A DNA stretch of 64,000 nt from Ochotona curzoniae (GCF_017591425.1 NW_024465369.1:26696001-26760000), one strand, 5' to 3'; positions 40,881-52,370 are shown, counted from the stretch's first letter. Program-made: numbers and translations. Notes: a model not told the origin generated them from the letters alone.

Positions 40881-42604
40881 AGGTTAATTTCCATGCATTT
40901 AGGGCCCCTGAAATCCTCATCACCTCTGCGGCTCTTACCTGCAAAGTCAGTTTTGCTACTGAATGGGGCTCAATTAAGAAGTGCTTGCTGGTGTCCTTCC
41001 AGCAATGTCTTGTGAGTTTGAACAGTTTTAGTGAAATAAATGTAACAAGGAAAAATGAATTGTCTTTAGCCTCTATTCAGCCAAAATTAGCCTCCGTGGA
41101 TACTGGCTCACAAAAGCACCACGGGCCTCTGGCTGTGCTCTGTAGCTGTGAAATAGAATCAAGATTCCATTAGGCATCCCAAGCTGCCTCCTTCTCCGGG
41201 GCACACAATAAAAATGACAACAGGGGATTGTCCCTCAGCAAGTCTAACAAGGGGGTGGGTTCTTTTCTAGATGACTAGATGTCTGTTTGGCTGAGGGAGA
41301 AATTTAAAGGGGCCATGGGCCAAATTTTCTGCAATTCTTTGGCTAAAATGTTTGTTTCTAAGGTCATCTTCAGAAAGACCTTGAATTCTACATCTTTTGG
41401 TACTTTAGAAGCCATGGTGTTTTCACTCGTTTGAAGACTTTGTGTGCTGACAGAACTAAAAGACTATGTGTAGTTGAGATGCTAGCATTTTCTGTAGTAA
41501 ATATCAGAAACATTTTATTTAGCTGTTAGAGAAGCATTAGTCTCAGGAATAAGGATTTCCCTATGATCAAGAAAAAAAAAATCTATGTTGAAGACAGTTT
41601 TTGTTTTGTTTTGTTTTGCTTTGCTTTTTTTTCAGAACTTATTTTGAGCAAGAACCTCCAGTGGATAAATTTATGTAGACGACCATGTCTTAAAGGAAAC
41701 ACAAAAGGCATGAGGTCTTATTGCTTTGGGTTAAAATACCCTTGCATGTCACTATGGCCCACACCTAGACCTTGGTCATGCGTCCTGCTGTTGAGGGTCC
41801 TCAGGCTGTCTATGTTAAAGAGGCCACCAAGAAGCTATGATCTTGCAAAAATTCTTTTTCCATAAAACACCAATCAATTTCGCAATTTCTTTTCTAGATC
41901 AAAAGTACAAAAGGCATAGAACATTTTCTTGCCCTAAGGGAAAATGTAAAATAACTTGTTCAGTCCTTACATAAATTTGATTCAATATTTTTTCTTTTTA
42001 GTTGGCACAGTAAGTAAATTTTTGTATCTCCATGGTGCCATGGAACAAATTTTAATATAGATTCTCAATGAGTTTCAGAAAATTACAGTTCATTAGCCAT
42101 TTCTAGTAACCATACTGTAGTCACATGGAGCTATAAATGTATATTTCATGGCCACTTCTCCTACTTCAATCAGAATTACTGGCAGGAAGTAATATTATAT
42201 AATCCACTATGTCAATTACTAATGGTAGTGGGAAGTAAATCATGTTTTCATTATTGAATTGCTAATACTTAGAGGTTGTAATACTCCATATATTAAGTCT
42301 TTAATAAGCAATTATTTATGGGTTCACTTACTGGATGTCACATTTCTTCAACCTAGCAGAAGTTTTATTCAGTAATTCTTTCTGAAGAGTTCATTCATTG
42401 ATACTCTAGTTGTATAGGGCTACCCAAATGAATATATGCATGTTTGTTATGTAAGTTAAGTTGAAAATAAAATGTAGAATACTGAAAATATGAATTGCCT
42501 TTTGTAAAATATTCTAAGAGAAAAGACAATATAATTTTATACCGATGCCATTGACGCCATTGTCCGAAACAAACAAATTCATGGAGAGAAAATCTAAGTT
42601 CCAG
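40881..42604. other. Unique DNA, remainder of the SINE-free interval
   Basis: About 1.7 kb with no named repeat and no supported exon. Small TTTTG/TTTGC repeats occur at 41601-41630. Confidence 0.45.
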
Positions 42605-42609
42605 GACAA

Positions 42610-42850
42610 AAGTTTAACTTAGTGCTTAAAACACTCTATTCTTCATCAAAGTCTCTAAGTTTAACTCCCGTCTCTGGTCCTGATGCTGGGTTCCTGCCAG
42701 GGCAGGTCTTGGGGAGGAGCTATGATGGATCAAGTAGTGAGGTTTCTGCCATGCATGGGAGTTGTTTTCTGACACGTGGCTTGGGGGAATGAGTTAGTGA
42801 GTTGGAGCACTCTGTGTTTCTCTTTCACAAATAAGTAAATAATAAAAACA
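42610..42850 (+). mobile_element. CSINE, old diverged copy
   Basis: AAGTTTAACTTAGTGCTTAAAACAC head, AAGTTTAACTCCCGTCTCTGG, GGTTCCTGCCAGGGCAGG, GGGGGAATGAGTTAGTG and TTCACAAATAAGTAAATAATAAAAAC. Confidence 0.65.
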
Positions 42851-44194
42851 GCACCCAATCTCTAAATTCTAAAATCGGCCTTACTGCTCACTAATTATTG
42901 TGTGATTTCAAGAAACATGACAAAGATCTTTGGAATTCAATATCCATATTTGTAAAATTAATATATTTTCCTATGGAATAGTTTTCATAGTTATTTTCAA
43001 ATGAAAGCATTTTTAAAAAAAAAAAATAACATCAGTACAGTAGAACATTTAAATCCTCAAATTACTAACATCTTTGCTTTCAGTGATAAAATAGTGGGTT
43101 AACTGCAATTCTTCAGGACATTGTTAAGTGCAGAACATACGCACATTTGTTATTTTTTAACATTTGATATTGGCCTTAAAAGGTTATTCTGAAGCTAAGA
43201 TGAAAGGAAACCCTAATATCTTCCAATTGCTTACTTGTTTGTGTTGTTTATTATACTGTTCCTAAAAAAGACTGCTGTACTTTTGACTACAAAATATTCT
43301 GGTACTTTAAAGAAATTGTACTGAGTTTTAATGTTTCTGTAACAATAATGTCCTATGGTATTTTGTGAGTATGGAACTAAGATTTAAGGTCACGATGCTA
43401 ATATAACTAATATGATACTCATATAACTCATATATTCAATATGCATGGAAATACGCAGATGTATTTTAGATTGCCTACTGCCGCTTACAAACATCACAAC
43501 AGTGCTATTTCTTTACCTTACTCAGAGAAAGTTCATTTAAAGTGACAAAGAAAGATCACCTGTGAAAATTCTTCATGATTTTGGTTTTTATTGAACTCTC
43601 CAAATTGACTTAAGTAATTTCAGTGTTCAGTAGACACTTTCTATTTGTAAATACCTGAACCCATCTAGGCACCAAGTCCAAAAACAGGCAGATATTTTAA
43701 ATTAACTTTTCTGAGGGTGGGGGTAAATGGAGAAGGGAGCATTAGAGTCAAGTTTGCAAATTAAACATGGCGATTAAGCCAGGTGTTTCCATTTGCCAAA
43801 GAAAATTTAAAATGAAGAAATATGCCTACGTTGAAAGCCATTAAGTCAACATTTTCTGCTTTTAGTAATCAGTGGACTTAGGGAAATAGGAGAATACCTA
43901 AGCAGCCCTGAATCTGAGGTCTGTAACTGGCTATCTCTTTGTTCTGAGTAGCTGGATTCTAAAATGTTACCTGAGGTATCACATGACACGTGCACTCCAT
44001 GCAACTGTAAGACCTGTTTCAGCCCAGAGAACCAAAGGGAAACAAATGCAACTGTTGGCCACGTTGGCTGTGCAGAGCATCAGGGAAGGAGAACAAGGGA
44101 AAAGAAAGAGGAAAAACAAAAACTACGAACAATGATAAAAGTCACACTCAAGCAGAATAGGTAAATACACAGATGTACAGTTCTATGAATAAAC
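42851..44194. other. Unique DNA
   Basis: About 1.3 kb. A 66-codon frame (43964-44164) encodes a lysine-rich end without recognisable similarity. No repeat named. Confidence 0.45.
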
Positions 44195-44283
44195 AAAAAT
44201 TATTACATTGTATACTTCACGTGTATATGGGTGAATCATATGTTATATGATTAAAACTCAATAAAGCTCTATTATTTTTATTT
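44195..44283 (+). mobile_element. Old L1M-type 3' terminus
   Basis: ATTGTATACTTCACGTGTATATGGGTGAATC, ATGTTATATGATTAAAACTCAATAAAGCTCTATTA matches the common ending of ancient L1s (TGGGTGAATT...ATATCTCAATAAAGCTGTT). Confidence 0.7.
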
Positions 44284-44440
44284 TTATATATCTTTTTTAA
44301 TTTGAATTTTTGACTCATGTGGTACAGTTTCATATAGACTGGGATTTCCCCCAAGCTCCCACCCTCCGACAGCTTTTCCCCATTTTACTACAATCGTATA
44401 AAGAGTCCTACTCGTTGAACCTGTAGACAGAAATGGGAAA
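44284..44440 (-). mobile_element. Lagomorph L1 3' terminal fragment, antisense
   Basis: TTATATATCTTTTTTAATTTGAATTTTTGAC, GGTACAGTTTCATATAGACTGGGATTTCCCCC and CCCACCCTCCGACAGC: antisense of the L1 ending. It is joined tail to tail with the L1M end to its left. Confidence 0.7.
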
Positions 44441-44903
44441 CAAAAGCAATGAGGAAAGGAAGAGACAGCAAAACAGAGGGTCATGAATAGCAGGAAAGAA
44501 TAAAATGAAAGTTAACTAAATAAATGTTACAGTTCCCAATAAATTACCAAATCAAATTTTAAGAAGGGAGAAACCCAGGCAACAAATCCGCAAATATGAT
44601 GTGGATTTACTCCAGATAAAGCTGTTTAAGATATTACCACACAGTGATTTTAATATAGGGTGGGCTTAGGATATTTAAAGGTATATAAAAATGAATAATT
44701 CTTTCCTTATAACTTAGGGAGGCTAGAGCAAGTTTACGTCTTTACACATGAGCACTTGATTAATTTAACATGCTTAACTATTACTGAGCTACTTGCCAGT
44801 ATTGAAACAATTAGTTGGTGCCATTCAGCAAATATATATGTATTTTCCATTGTGGAATATGGCCATTCATTTGAATCCTGCTGGTTGTTTTTAAGTTCCC
44901 TTG

Positions 44904-44905
<2 letters not shown>
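44441..44905. other. Unique DNA
   Basis: About 465 bp with no recognisable feature. Confidence 0.45.

Positions 44906-44934
<29 letters not shown>
44906..44934. repeat. Poly(A), 29 bp
   Basis: Twenty-nine consecutive A followed by CAAACAAAAAAAACACC. No retroelement body could be recognised directly upstream. Confidence 0.95.
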
Positions 44935-44994
44935 CAAACAAAAAAAACACCTTGGAAAAACATGTTTAGAGCTTCCTAATTTTTTTCTTTTAGA

Positions 44995-45298
44995 TTTTTT
45001 TTAAAAAAAAATTTATTTGAAAGGCAGATACAGAGACAGGTACAGATACAGAGAGAAATATCTTCATGCACTAGTTCACTCCCCAAATAGCTGCAATGGC
45101 TGGAGATGAACCAATTCGAAGCCAGGAGCCAGGAGCTTCTTCCAGGTCTCCCACACAGGTGCAGGATCTCAAGGCTTTGGGTCATTCTCAACTGCTTTCC
45201 CAGGCCACAAGTAGGGAGCTGGATGGGAAGTGGAGCGGTTGAGACTAGAACCGGCATTCATAAGGGATCCTGGCTGATGCACGGTGAGGAGCATACTG
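44995..45298 (-). mobile_element. CSINE, middle-aged
   Basis: TTTTTTTTAAAAAAAAATTTATTTGAAAGGCAGATACAG, CACTCCCCAAATAGCTGC, GAAGCCAGGAGCCAGGAGCTTCTTCC, GGTCTCCCACACAGGTGC, CAGGCCACAAGTAGGGAGC, TAGAACCGGCATTC, GGTGAGGAGC. Confidence 0.92.
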
Positions 45299-45391
45299 GA
45301 CTCCCTCATTTTCCCTGATACAGTTAACAGAAATTAGACCATGTCTAACTTCAAGAATGAAAGCAACCAAACAGTTAAAGTCCAGAAACAG

Positions 45392-45755
45392 TGGGGCCAC
45401 CATGATAAGGCAGGAGGTTAAGCTTCAGCTTAGGATACCAGCACAAGTTTGAGTCATGTTTCCTTTGTTTATGCTTCTGTTCCCAGCTACTATTCCTGGA
45501 AAATCAGCAGGAGATGGTCCAAACATCTGCACCCTTTTCACCCATGTTGGAGTCCCATGTGGAAGCCCCTGATTTTAGCCCCTTTTTGTTATGGTCTTTC
45601 TGGGAGAGTGCACCAGTGGATGAGTGGAGGGGATCCCTCTCTCATGCTCACTTTCTCTTTCTCTCTCCCTCTCTCTCTCGCCCACTCTCTCAGTCTGCAT
45701 CTGTGCATCTGAAGTTCTGCCTTTCAACTAAATAGGTAAAACAAATCTTAACAAC
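45392..45755 (+). mobile_element. CSINE, old, with CT-rich expansion
   Basis: GGGGCCACCATGATAAGGCAGGAGGTTAAGC head, CCCAGCTACTATTCCTGG, GCAGGAGATGGTCC, ACCAGTGGATGAGTGGAGG, a long TCTCTTTCTCTCTCCC region (about 45650-45690) and AACTAAATAGGTAAAAC. Confidence 0.8.
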
Positions 45756-46257
45756 AGCAAAAATACGTGAGTATGCTCTCTTTTCTTTTGAGCGCCTGAC
45801 TCAGTGTTTAAAGCACGAGTTTTCAAATGAACTCGGAAGCCTTCACAGAGGAGAGGGTTTGGGTTTAGCTTTTTGGAGCACATATTATGGGTTAGAAAGA
45901 TACATATAAACCATTAAAGAAATAGATAGGACAATGAGGAATTTGATTTGGCCTAAAATCAAAGGCCTATCAGATTGCATATAATATAATCCAGAGGTTC
46001 ATATGGCCTTATTGTGGTCAACCTTGAAGGTGATTTTTAGTTCATCTGATATAGCTATTTTCAAGTCAAGTTTATCTTCAGAACCATCTGTTCAAATAAA
46101 ACTATAAGTTACTCAAAATGAAAACATATCAGAACCCCACTGTTCAGCATTAATAAAAATGTCCAGGTACCCATTCTCCCTTGTAGCATCTTCAAGAAAA
46201 CTCTAAGATCTAGAGCAAAACAATAAAAAAAAAAAATCCACAAAATTTCAACTTCGG
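45756..46257. other. Unique DNA
   Basis: About 500 bp; nothing recognised apart from a short A run at 46228-46237. Confidence 0.45.
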
Positions 46258-46515
46258 TTTCCAGATGCTCCACTTCCAATCCACCTCTCTGCTTATGGCC
46301 TGGGAAAGTGACAGAGGGGGGAGGGCTGAAGTCCTTGTGCTGCTGTGCCCACATGTTAGACTAGAAAGACGCTCCTGGCTCCTGACATCAGATCTGCTTG
46401 GCTCTGGCTGCTACAGCCACTTGAGGAGTGAACCAGCAGCTGAAAGCTCTCTGTCCATATCACTCCTCTCTCTGTAACTTTGCCTTTCTAATAAAAATAA
46501 GTATAAAAATAAAAA
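46258..46515 (+). mobile_element. CSINE, 5'-truncated
   Basis: Starts inside the element at GTTTCCAGATGCTCCACTTCC and continues GGCCTGGGAAAGTGAC, GACGCTCCTGGCTCCTGAC, CAGATCTGCTTGGCTC, GAGGAGTGAACCAGCAGC, CCTTTCTAATAAAAATAAG. About 80 bp of the head is absent. Confidence 0.85.
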
Positions 46516-46621
46516 CAAATAGTTTCAGAAAATAATTGCCACAGTCATAAATATGTACAAAATGGCTACTAAATGATATTATGCTTATAGAAGAAAATAA
46601 CTATTCCGAGTATAGAAATAA

Positions 46622-46811
46622 TTTTTTAAAGACTTATTTATTTTCATTGGAAAGGCAGATTTACAGAGAGAAAGAAAAGACAAAGAGGAAGATCTGGTGC
46701 TGCAAGGTTGGAGCTGAGCCTCTCTGAAGCCAGGAGCCAGGAGCTTCTTCCGGGTCCCCATGTGAGTGCAGGGTTCGAAGGCTTTGGGTCATCCTCGACT
46801 ACTTTCCCAGG
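46622..46811 (-). mobile_element. CSINE 3' half, cut off by an L1
   Basis: TTTTTTAAAGACTTATTTATTTTCATTGGAAAGGCAG, GCCAGGAGCCAGGAGCTTCTTCCGGG, GTGAGTGCAGGGTTCG, TCATCCTCGACTACTTTCCCAGG. The sequence should continue GCCACAAGCAGGG but switches to L1 at about 46812. The 5' half is not found on the far side of the L1. Confidence 0.88.
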
Positions 46812-47600
46812 TCCTTGAGCATCCTTGCAAAGAGGGTGCTTGATTCGTGAGCCCCAGGGGTGGTGAGAGCCAGGTCCATGAGCCTTGGGGTTTAATGTTC
46901 CTATGGTGTCTGGGTCACCTGGCCAAAGTCCTTGGGCCCACCTGTGTGGTGGGTGTTGGATCTCTTTGTCCCAAGGGTGGGGTTCCAGCAGGTCCTGGGT
47001 TGAAGAGCCCAGCGTTTTGGACCCACTTGCACAGTGGATAACCTGTTTGAGAATCTCAGGTTCTGAGGGCCGAATTGGGCTTGGGTCGCCCATCGCAGTT
47101 TTTTGGGCCACCTGCAGAGCCCTAGGGTTGGAGGTCCAGCTTGGGGAATTGGTGCCCCTCAGTGTAAAGGATGGAGTGCTGGACGGCAGACCATGCTGCA
47201 TGTAGAGGACATGGGAGTTCATTGAAGCCTGCAGAGGGCATCATTTACCATAACAGAGAATAGAGAACAGAACATATGGACAACTACCATAGGCAAACGA
47301 TCAGAGCAAATATCTGGGTGAATGGAGACTCTAAGGTCGACGGTGTTAGCCAATGGACATCAGAGGGATTCCTCATCCATAAATCCAGGAGATCAACAGC
47401 ATTTCAGAACCAGCACATCCACCTGGGCAGAACCCTCGGAGCATGTGCCACACTGTGACCCTGGGTTGATATCTGGTGGACTTTCCCCATCCTTGGATAC
47501 TGGGATTGTGGGGAGGCTGTGTATGGCCTGTGTATCCCCCTCCCCCCAGAAATGAGAAGAAGAAATCGAAAGTTTAGAAACAATGATCACACCCATTTTC
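46812..47600 (+). mobile_element. L1 3' UTR, older lineage, with GC-rich repeats
   Basis: 46860-47160 is a G/C-rich block with loosely repeated segments of about 75 bp (TTGGGCCCACCTGTGTGGTGGG, TTTGGACCCACTTGCACAGTGG, TTTTGGGCCACCTGCAGAGCCC). It then matches the L1s at 376 and 4607: AGAGGACATGGGAGTTCATTGAAGCC, AACAGAGAATAGAGAACAG, GGTCGACGGTGTTAGCC, GGGGAGGCTGTGTATGGCC, CCCCAGAAATGAGAAG. It resumes at 48179 after a SINE insertion. The 192-codon minus frame over the SINE-L1 join is not a gene. Confidence 0.8.
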
Positions 47601-47618
47601 TTCCTCCCTCCCTCCCTC

Positions 47619-47685
<67 letters not shown>

Positions 47686-47698
47686 CTCTTTCTTTCTT

Positions 47699-47729
<31 letters not shown>

Positions 47730-47798
47730 CTCTCTCTCTTTCTTTCTTTCTTTCTTCTCTTCCTTTCTTTCTCTCTCTCTCTCTTTCTTTCTTCCTTC

Positions 47799-47857
<59 letters not shown>

Positions 47858-47865
47858 TTTTTTTT
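47601..47865. repeat. (CTTT)n microsatellite grown from a SINE tail
   Basis: About 265 bp of CTTT repeats with CT-rich and CCTT interruptions. It lies between the left TSD copy (47588-47600) and the antisense SINE body, so it occupies the position of the SINE's 3' A-rich tail, AAAG repeats in SINE sense. Repetitive open frames here are slippage products only. Confidence 0.95.
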
Positions 47866-48165
47866 AGCATTTATTTATTTTTTATTACAAAGTCAGATAT
47901 ACAGAGAAGAGGAGAGACAGAGAGGAAGATCTTCCGTCCGATGATTCACTCCCCAAGTGAGCGCAACGGACGGTGCTGATCCAAAGCCAGGAGCCAGGAA
48001 CTTCCTCCAGGTCTCCTACATGGGTGCAGGGTCCCAAAGCATTGGGCCATCCTCGACTGCTTTCCCAGGCCACAAGCAGGGAGCTGGATGGGAAGTGGAG
48101 CTGCCGGGATTAGAACCGGCATGTTCAAGGCGAGGACTTTAACCACTAGGCCACGCTGCCGGGCC
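47866..48165 (-). mobile_element. CSINE, fairly young, inside the L1
   Basis: TTTATTTATTTTTTATTACAAAGTCAGATATACAG, GAAGATCTTCCGTCCGATGATTCAC, GGTCTCCTACATGGGTGC, GCATTGGGCCATCCTCGACTGC, GGGAGCTGGATGGGAAG, AACCACTAGGCCACGCTGCCGGGCCC. A 13-bp TSD, CACACCCATTTTC, is at 47588-47600 and 48166-48178. Confidence 0.95.
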
Positions 48166-48178
48166 CACACCCATTTTC

Positions 48179-48258
48179 CTAAACCTAGATCGTTCCCACA
48201 CTGATCAACTATGTAAATATTCCCTGATATAATACTAATACTACTACTGCTAATAACA
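48179..48258 (+). mobile_element. L1 3' end after the SINE insertion
   Basis: CTAAACCTAGATCG, ACTGATCAACTATGTAAATATTCC aligns with the ends at 870-890 and 5105-5125 of the other older L1 copies. It closes in a (TAA/TAC)-rich tail at about 48225-48258. Confidence 0.75.
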
Positions 48259-48974
48259 AACCTTAACTTTCTGGTATTTGAAGGTATCATAGCATATCAC
48301 GTAGAAGGAGAAAAAAATAAATGACAAGTAATAAAAATAAACTAAAATAAAAATAGAAATCCTACTATTACTCATAGACATTTGATATATATAACAGTTA
48401 GTTTTCAGTATGCTAATCTCATGGAGATTACATCTTTGTGCTCTATGTATTAATTGTTCCCAGATCAGGGAACTTACGATGTTTGTCTTTGGGGGACTGG
48501 TAGATAAGACGGCTTTTCAGGACAAGGGTAAGTTAGAACCTAGTTTCTGCCTCTGTGCATACATAGTAGGTCATAATTTAAATGCAATTTGTAACAAAAC
48601 TGGAGATTTAATTACTGAGAAGTTGATCGCTATTGGTTGAGATTCTTTTTAAAAATATAACATAACATATTTAATTATCTGTGCTTGTCCTGTCCTCTAT
48701 CTTCTGCCTGTGAGAGAAGAGGGTTTGTTGAGGATTCACGGCTGTTCTGATTTTCAGGCTGTTGGGGAAAGACTGAGTTGCTAGCAGCTCTAGAGTGAGC
48801 ACCTACTGTGCGTACAACACGTTGACTGACAGTGGAACTGGAAGTCCACAGGCAATTGAGCCGCTTCAAAAATTCGCTGATGTAACATACATTCAATATC
48901 ATAGTTTTTTAATTTTTATACTTCGTCTCCTTGGGAATAACAGCCATACAGGCATTATGCTTTAGAAGTACTTT
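48259..48974. other. Unique DNA
   Basis: About 715 bp. A 76-codon frame (48410-48640) and a 75-codon minus frame (48675-48902) have no recognisable product. Confidence 0.45.
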
Positions 48975-49112
48975 ATGTGTGTGCGACTTCACACAGTTCT
49001 TAGTATTTTATAGTAAAAATTTTAGGGTTCTTATCTTGTAAGTGGCAAAACTAAGAGTTACAGATTTGTACAATTCCCAAAGGTCACTTGGCTACAGTTA
49101 TAGCATACACCT
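48975..49112 (-). mobile_element. MIR fragment, antisense
   Basis: TAGGGTTCTTATCTTGTAAGTGGCAAAACTAAGAG, ACAGATTTGTACAATTCCCAAAGGTCACTTGGCTAC follows the antisense MIR core (CCATTTTACAGATGAGGAAACTGAG...CCAAGGTCACACAGCTA). Confidence 0.65.
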
Positions 49113-50835
49113 TTCGTTCCAAATGCCTAAGACTGTTTTTTGATATTGCCATTTTAAACATAACTAGCAGGTATCTATTTTGCATTTTGAGGGTTGTTTC
49201 AGGTATGGCAATAACAGACATAATAATTTCCATGTTATAGAAATAAATGTCTTTTTTTTTTTAAGAAAAGTAAAGCCTTGTTTTATTTCCTGGCTACATT
49301 TTTTTATTGCTCTCCCCCGCAAATCTAGCCAAATGAAGCTGAAGCCACAGTAGGAGAGAGGTGAGGAGATCCATTTCACACTTTGTTTGCACTGCGGTTG
49401 GCACATAGGGTCAGACAAACGAGAGGCAGCCACAAATCCCCACATTTGACCGCTTGTCCAAAAGGAAGGTGAAAAGGTTTGGTGGGAAAAGTTTGACATT
49501 TTATCCCAAAACAAATATTAGAGATTATCTGTGGAATTAAATTATCCATATGTACACAGCCTAGGGAATTAAGTCTATCTGAAATGGTGGATTATTGAAG
49601 AAATTGAAACTAAGCCCTTAAGGCACTCCTTTTACCTTTGTTCTCCATATTTTTTTTTACAATGAGCTTTTAGATTATTTTGGCTACTTTGAATGCTGCC
49701 TTTCAGTATATTTCTATTCGGAAATGTATTTGTTCACTGCTTCAGCTGGTTTGAACAATTTTTAAAACAGTATTCCCCTGATAGCCCTAGGAGCAGACAA
49801 GTATTACTTGAAGGGGAAAAGGAAATTTCTATTAGGTTTGAGAGTCACAAGTGAACAGAAGAAATTTGAGAAGTATGAAATACTCCACAGACTGGAAATC
49901 CAAAACCAAAACATGACTAACAAGATTTTTGACAAAATAAAAATCCCAGTGGTTTTTCTCCTTTTTATAACTGATGCTTTTAGTGAACTATTTCTTCTCA
50001 ATGATGTATATGACCTAAGTATGCATATATGTATCTATGCAATTTTTATTTTATGTTTTTTTTTTGCAAACAGCTACAGATCAGAATAAATATCTGCAAA
50101 AGCAATCCAAAAAGAAATAAATGTGACAGTCTCCTTGCCATTTTTTGAAAGTCCAAGAAATTATTTGAGAGAGGGAATTATGTTAAGAATTACATAATGA
50201 ATTAGGACCATGTCTCTCTTTAAGCTCATTTTGTGTTCTAAAAACTTGGCGGCATACTGCTAACAAACTTAATAATTCAACATGCTTGCGTGATTCTCTG
50301 GGTTTGTCAACATGACCCAAAGAGAAGAGAAAACGCCACAGCAGTGTGGGTGAGTGAAGGTTCCACCAGAAGTACTCTTCTTCTCTCTGGAACTTTTTGC
50401 TCAGTAGAAATGGAAGATGTGAGGGGAGGCACAGTTAAGCTATTGCCCAGAAAATTTGACACATTTTAAATGTCACAGAGGCTAAAAATAAATTGCCTTC
50501 ACTTTTATTAATACTACATCTGAGTTTTCCATTGTGAGCATTTTCAGCAGTCACACCTGGCTTTGTTTTGTATTTCAAGCTAATTAAATCATCTAGTGAA
50601 ATGTTATTTCCCATGCCTGCTTCTATTTCCATGGAAAACTAAACACCATGTCAAATAGTAGCACTTTCTAGCTGTTCATTGTGGGGAGTGCCATGATGTG
50701 AGTTTTATATCATGGTCTCTGGATCTTATCTAATATTACTCACATTTTGTCTTTTTAGCTACTGCTGGATAGTAATCTAATGCTTATTAAAGTCTCTGTT
50801 ACATTCTATGATTGCTTTTCATTCATTTATTGCTT
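49113..50835. other. Unique DNA with no SINE
   Basis: About 1.7 kb. The block 50440-50640 (TTTGTTTTGTATTTCAAGC, TAATTAAATC) has the look of conserved non-coding DNA, but this is only an impression. Open frames on both strands at 49804-50089 show no domain. Confidence 0.4.
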
Positions 50836-51660
50836 TTCAATTAAAACTTTTTTTCTTTTAACAAAATGCTGTTTGCATAGTTGAGAAGGATGTACACCAT
50901 GTGGACTTCCAACTAGGGTAGGGAGGGATGAGGTGTGGAGGAAGGTGGATGGGACACATGTTTTAATTTTATTTTTTCCCCTGTGTCTCCTGATAGGGAA
51001 GAGATGGGGGCAACTCCTTACTGTCAAACCACACCAGCACCGGGGGATGGGAGACAGTTGTTTGATGACTCCGTAAGATCCTGATGTGGGGAAGAACATT
51101 CTGAAGGTGGTATTACAGTGGTTCTACAGCCCTGAGACGTCATCAACTTTGTTACACCAGGTTTGAGAGGAACTTTCCAAGGTTTCTCGGCTGACTAGTC
51201 CACCCTAGTGCATCCACAGAGCCAGGAACTTTCTGCAAAGTTCCTGGAGAATGATGTAGCCTGTTCTGCTTTCCTTCCTCTGATAAGGCTCTCGGTGTCC
51301 TCTGCTGAACCAGATGAGCTGGATATCATGTCCCCCATATGCTTTTGGGCATGCTGTCTGCTGCACAGGCATTAGCAACTGATACACGTATTCCAACGTC
51401 AGACCACATATTTTGTGATTTTTTTCCCCTTTGCCTAAGGAATACAGCTATCTAGTTGGGTTACCCCAAGACACCTTACCTGGGTGATTTCAGACTCGAT
51501 TCTTTTGTGCCCTAGCCAGTGCAAGGTTAAGGTTCATCTGGCACCTGCACCATCCAAGATACATACTGGCAGATACAACTGCCTGATTAGTTCCATCCCT
51601 AGCCCCATCTCTCATACAAACTGGTGCATGAACGGTTGGTGAGGTCAATTCTAAGACAAT
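50836..51660 (-). mobile_element. L1 3' UTR, older lineage, antisense
   Basis: On the minus strand: CAGCAGAGGACACCGAGAGCC, GGTGGACTAGTCAGCCGAG, CCCACATCAGGATC, CCTATCAGGAGACACAGGGG and a T-rich (tail-complement) start near 50836. The same landmarks occur in the copies at 1-928 and 4607-5150 (GCAGAGGA, GGTGGACTATGTCAGCC, CCACATCAGGGACC). Diverged. Confidence 0.65.
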
Positions 51661-52370
51661 TATATCACTTTACACAAGAACGTGCTTTTTAGAACAAATT
51701 CCCAGGTTATGCTAATGTTCCTGGCTTATGGCACCACTGTGAAACTGCTGTAAGTTGCTGGCCACATATAGATTAAATAATTACTCCTTGACTGGAAATA
51801 GATTGTGATTAAATAAGAGATGAGTTTCCATGTGTCACATACTATGTTTTCATTTTTGTGAATTCAGTCTGGAAGGCGCAGCAGCAGCAAAGATTATGGA
51901 AACCGATGTTAAGAGTATTTTATATATTCTCTGAGAAAGAAATAGTCCAACTTACAAGTCATTTCAAAGGTTACCTAATTTTCAGAGATTGTTCAGAGGA
52001 GACTGATTACACGGTGAAAAGATAAGGACAGTAAGACCTTTGAAATCTGGTGTGGCATCATAGCCATTCTAAGACTTCTGATAGAATTTCTACCTCCCCA
52101 CACCCCAGAGCAGCATAATTTTAATCTGGTGATCCTCTAAGAGGAGACTTTGTTTTACAGGAGCCAAAAACCTTGAATATCTGAACTAAGTTTCTTAGGC
52201 TATCTGATAGCTATGACAGTTCTCAGGGTGTTCTGAGAGTCAAGTCAAATGAGACATGACTACACCAAAAGGGTGGAACCATTTCCCATGACGTAGTCAG
52301 AATGGAGGAGCTTCCCTGGCCTGTTAAAATAAAATTTTGTGTGCAACTTGCACATAAAAGAAGTGTACTT
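51661..52370. other. Unique DNA
   Basis: About 710 bp with nothing recognised. Confidence 0.45.

Noticed and set aside
46644..47222. A 192-codon minus-strand open frame
   Set aside because: It runs across an antisense SINE fragment and a G/C-rich L1 3' UTR. The proline/serine-rich residues are repeat-derived and match no protein family.
47597..47862. Satellite or telomere-like tandem array
   Set aside because: It is bounded by a SINE target duplication and so is an expanded retroelement tail.
47519..47944. Long FLS- or KER-repeat open frames
   Set aside because: Products of the (CTTT)n microsatellite, which is open in every frame.
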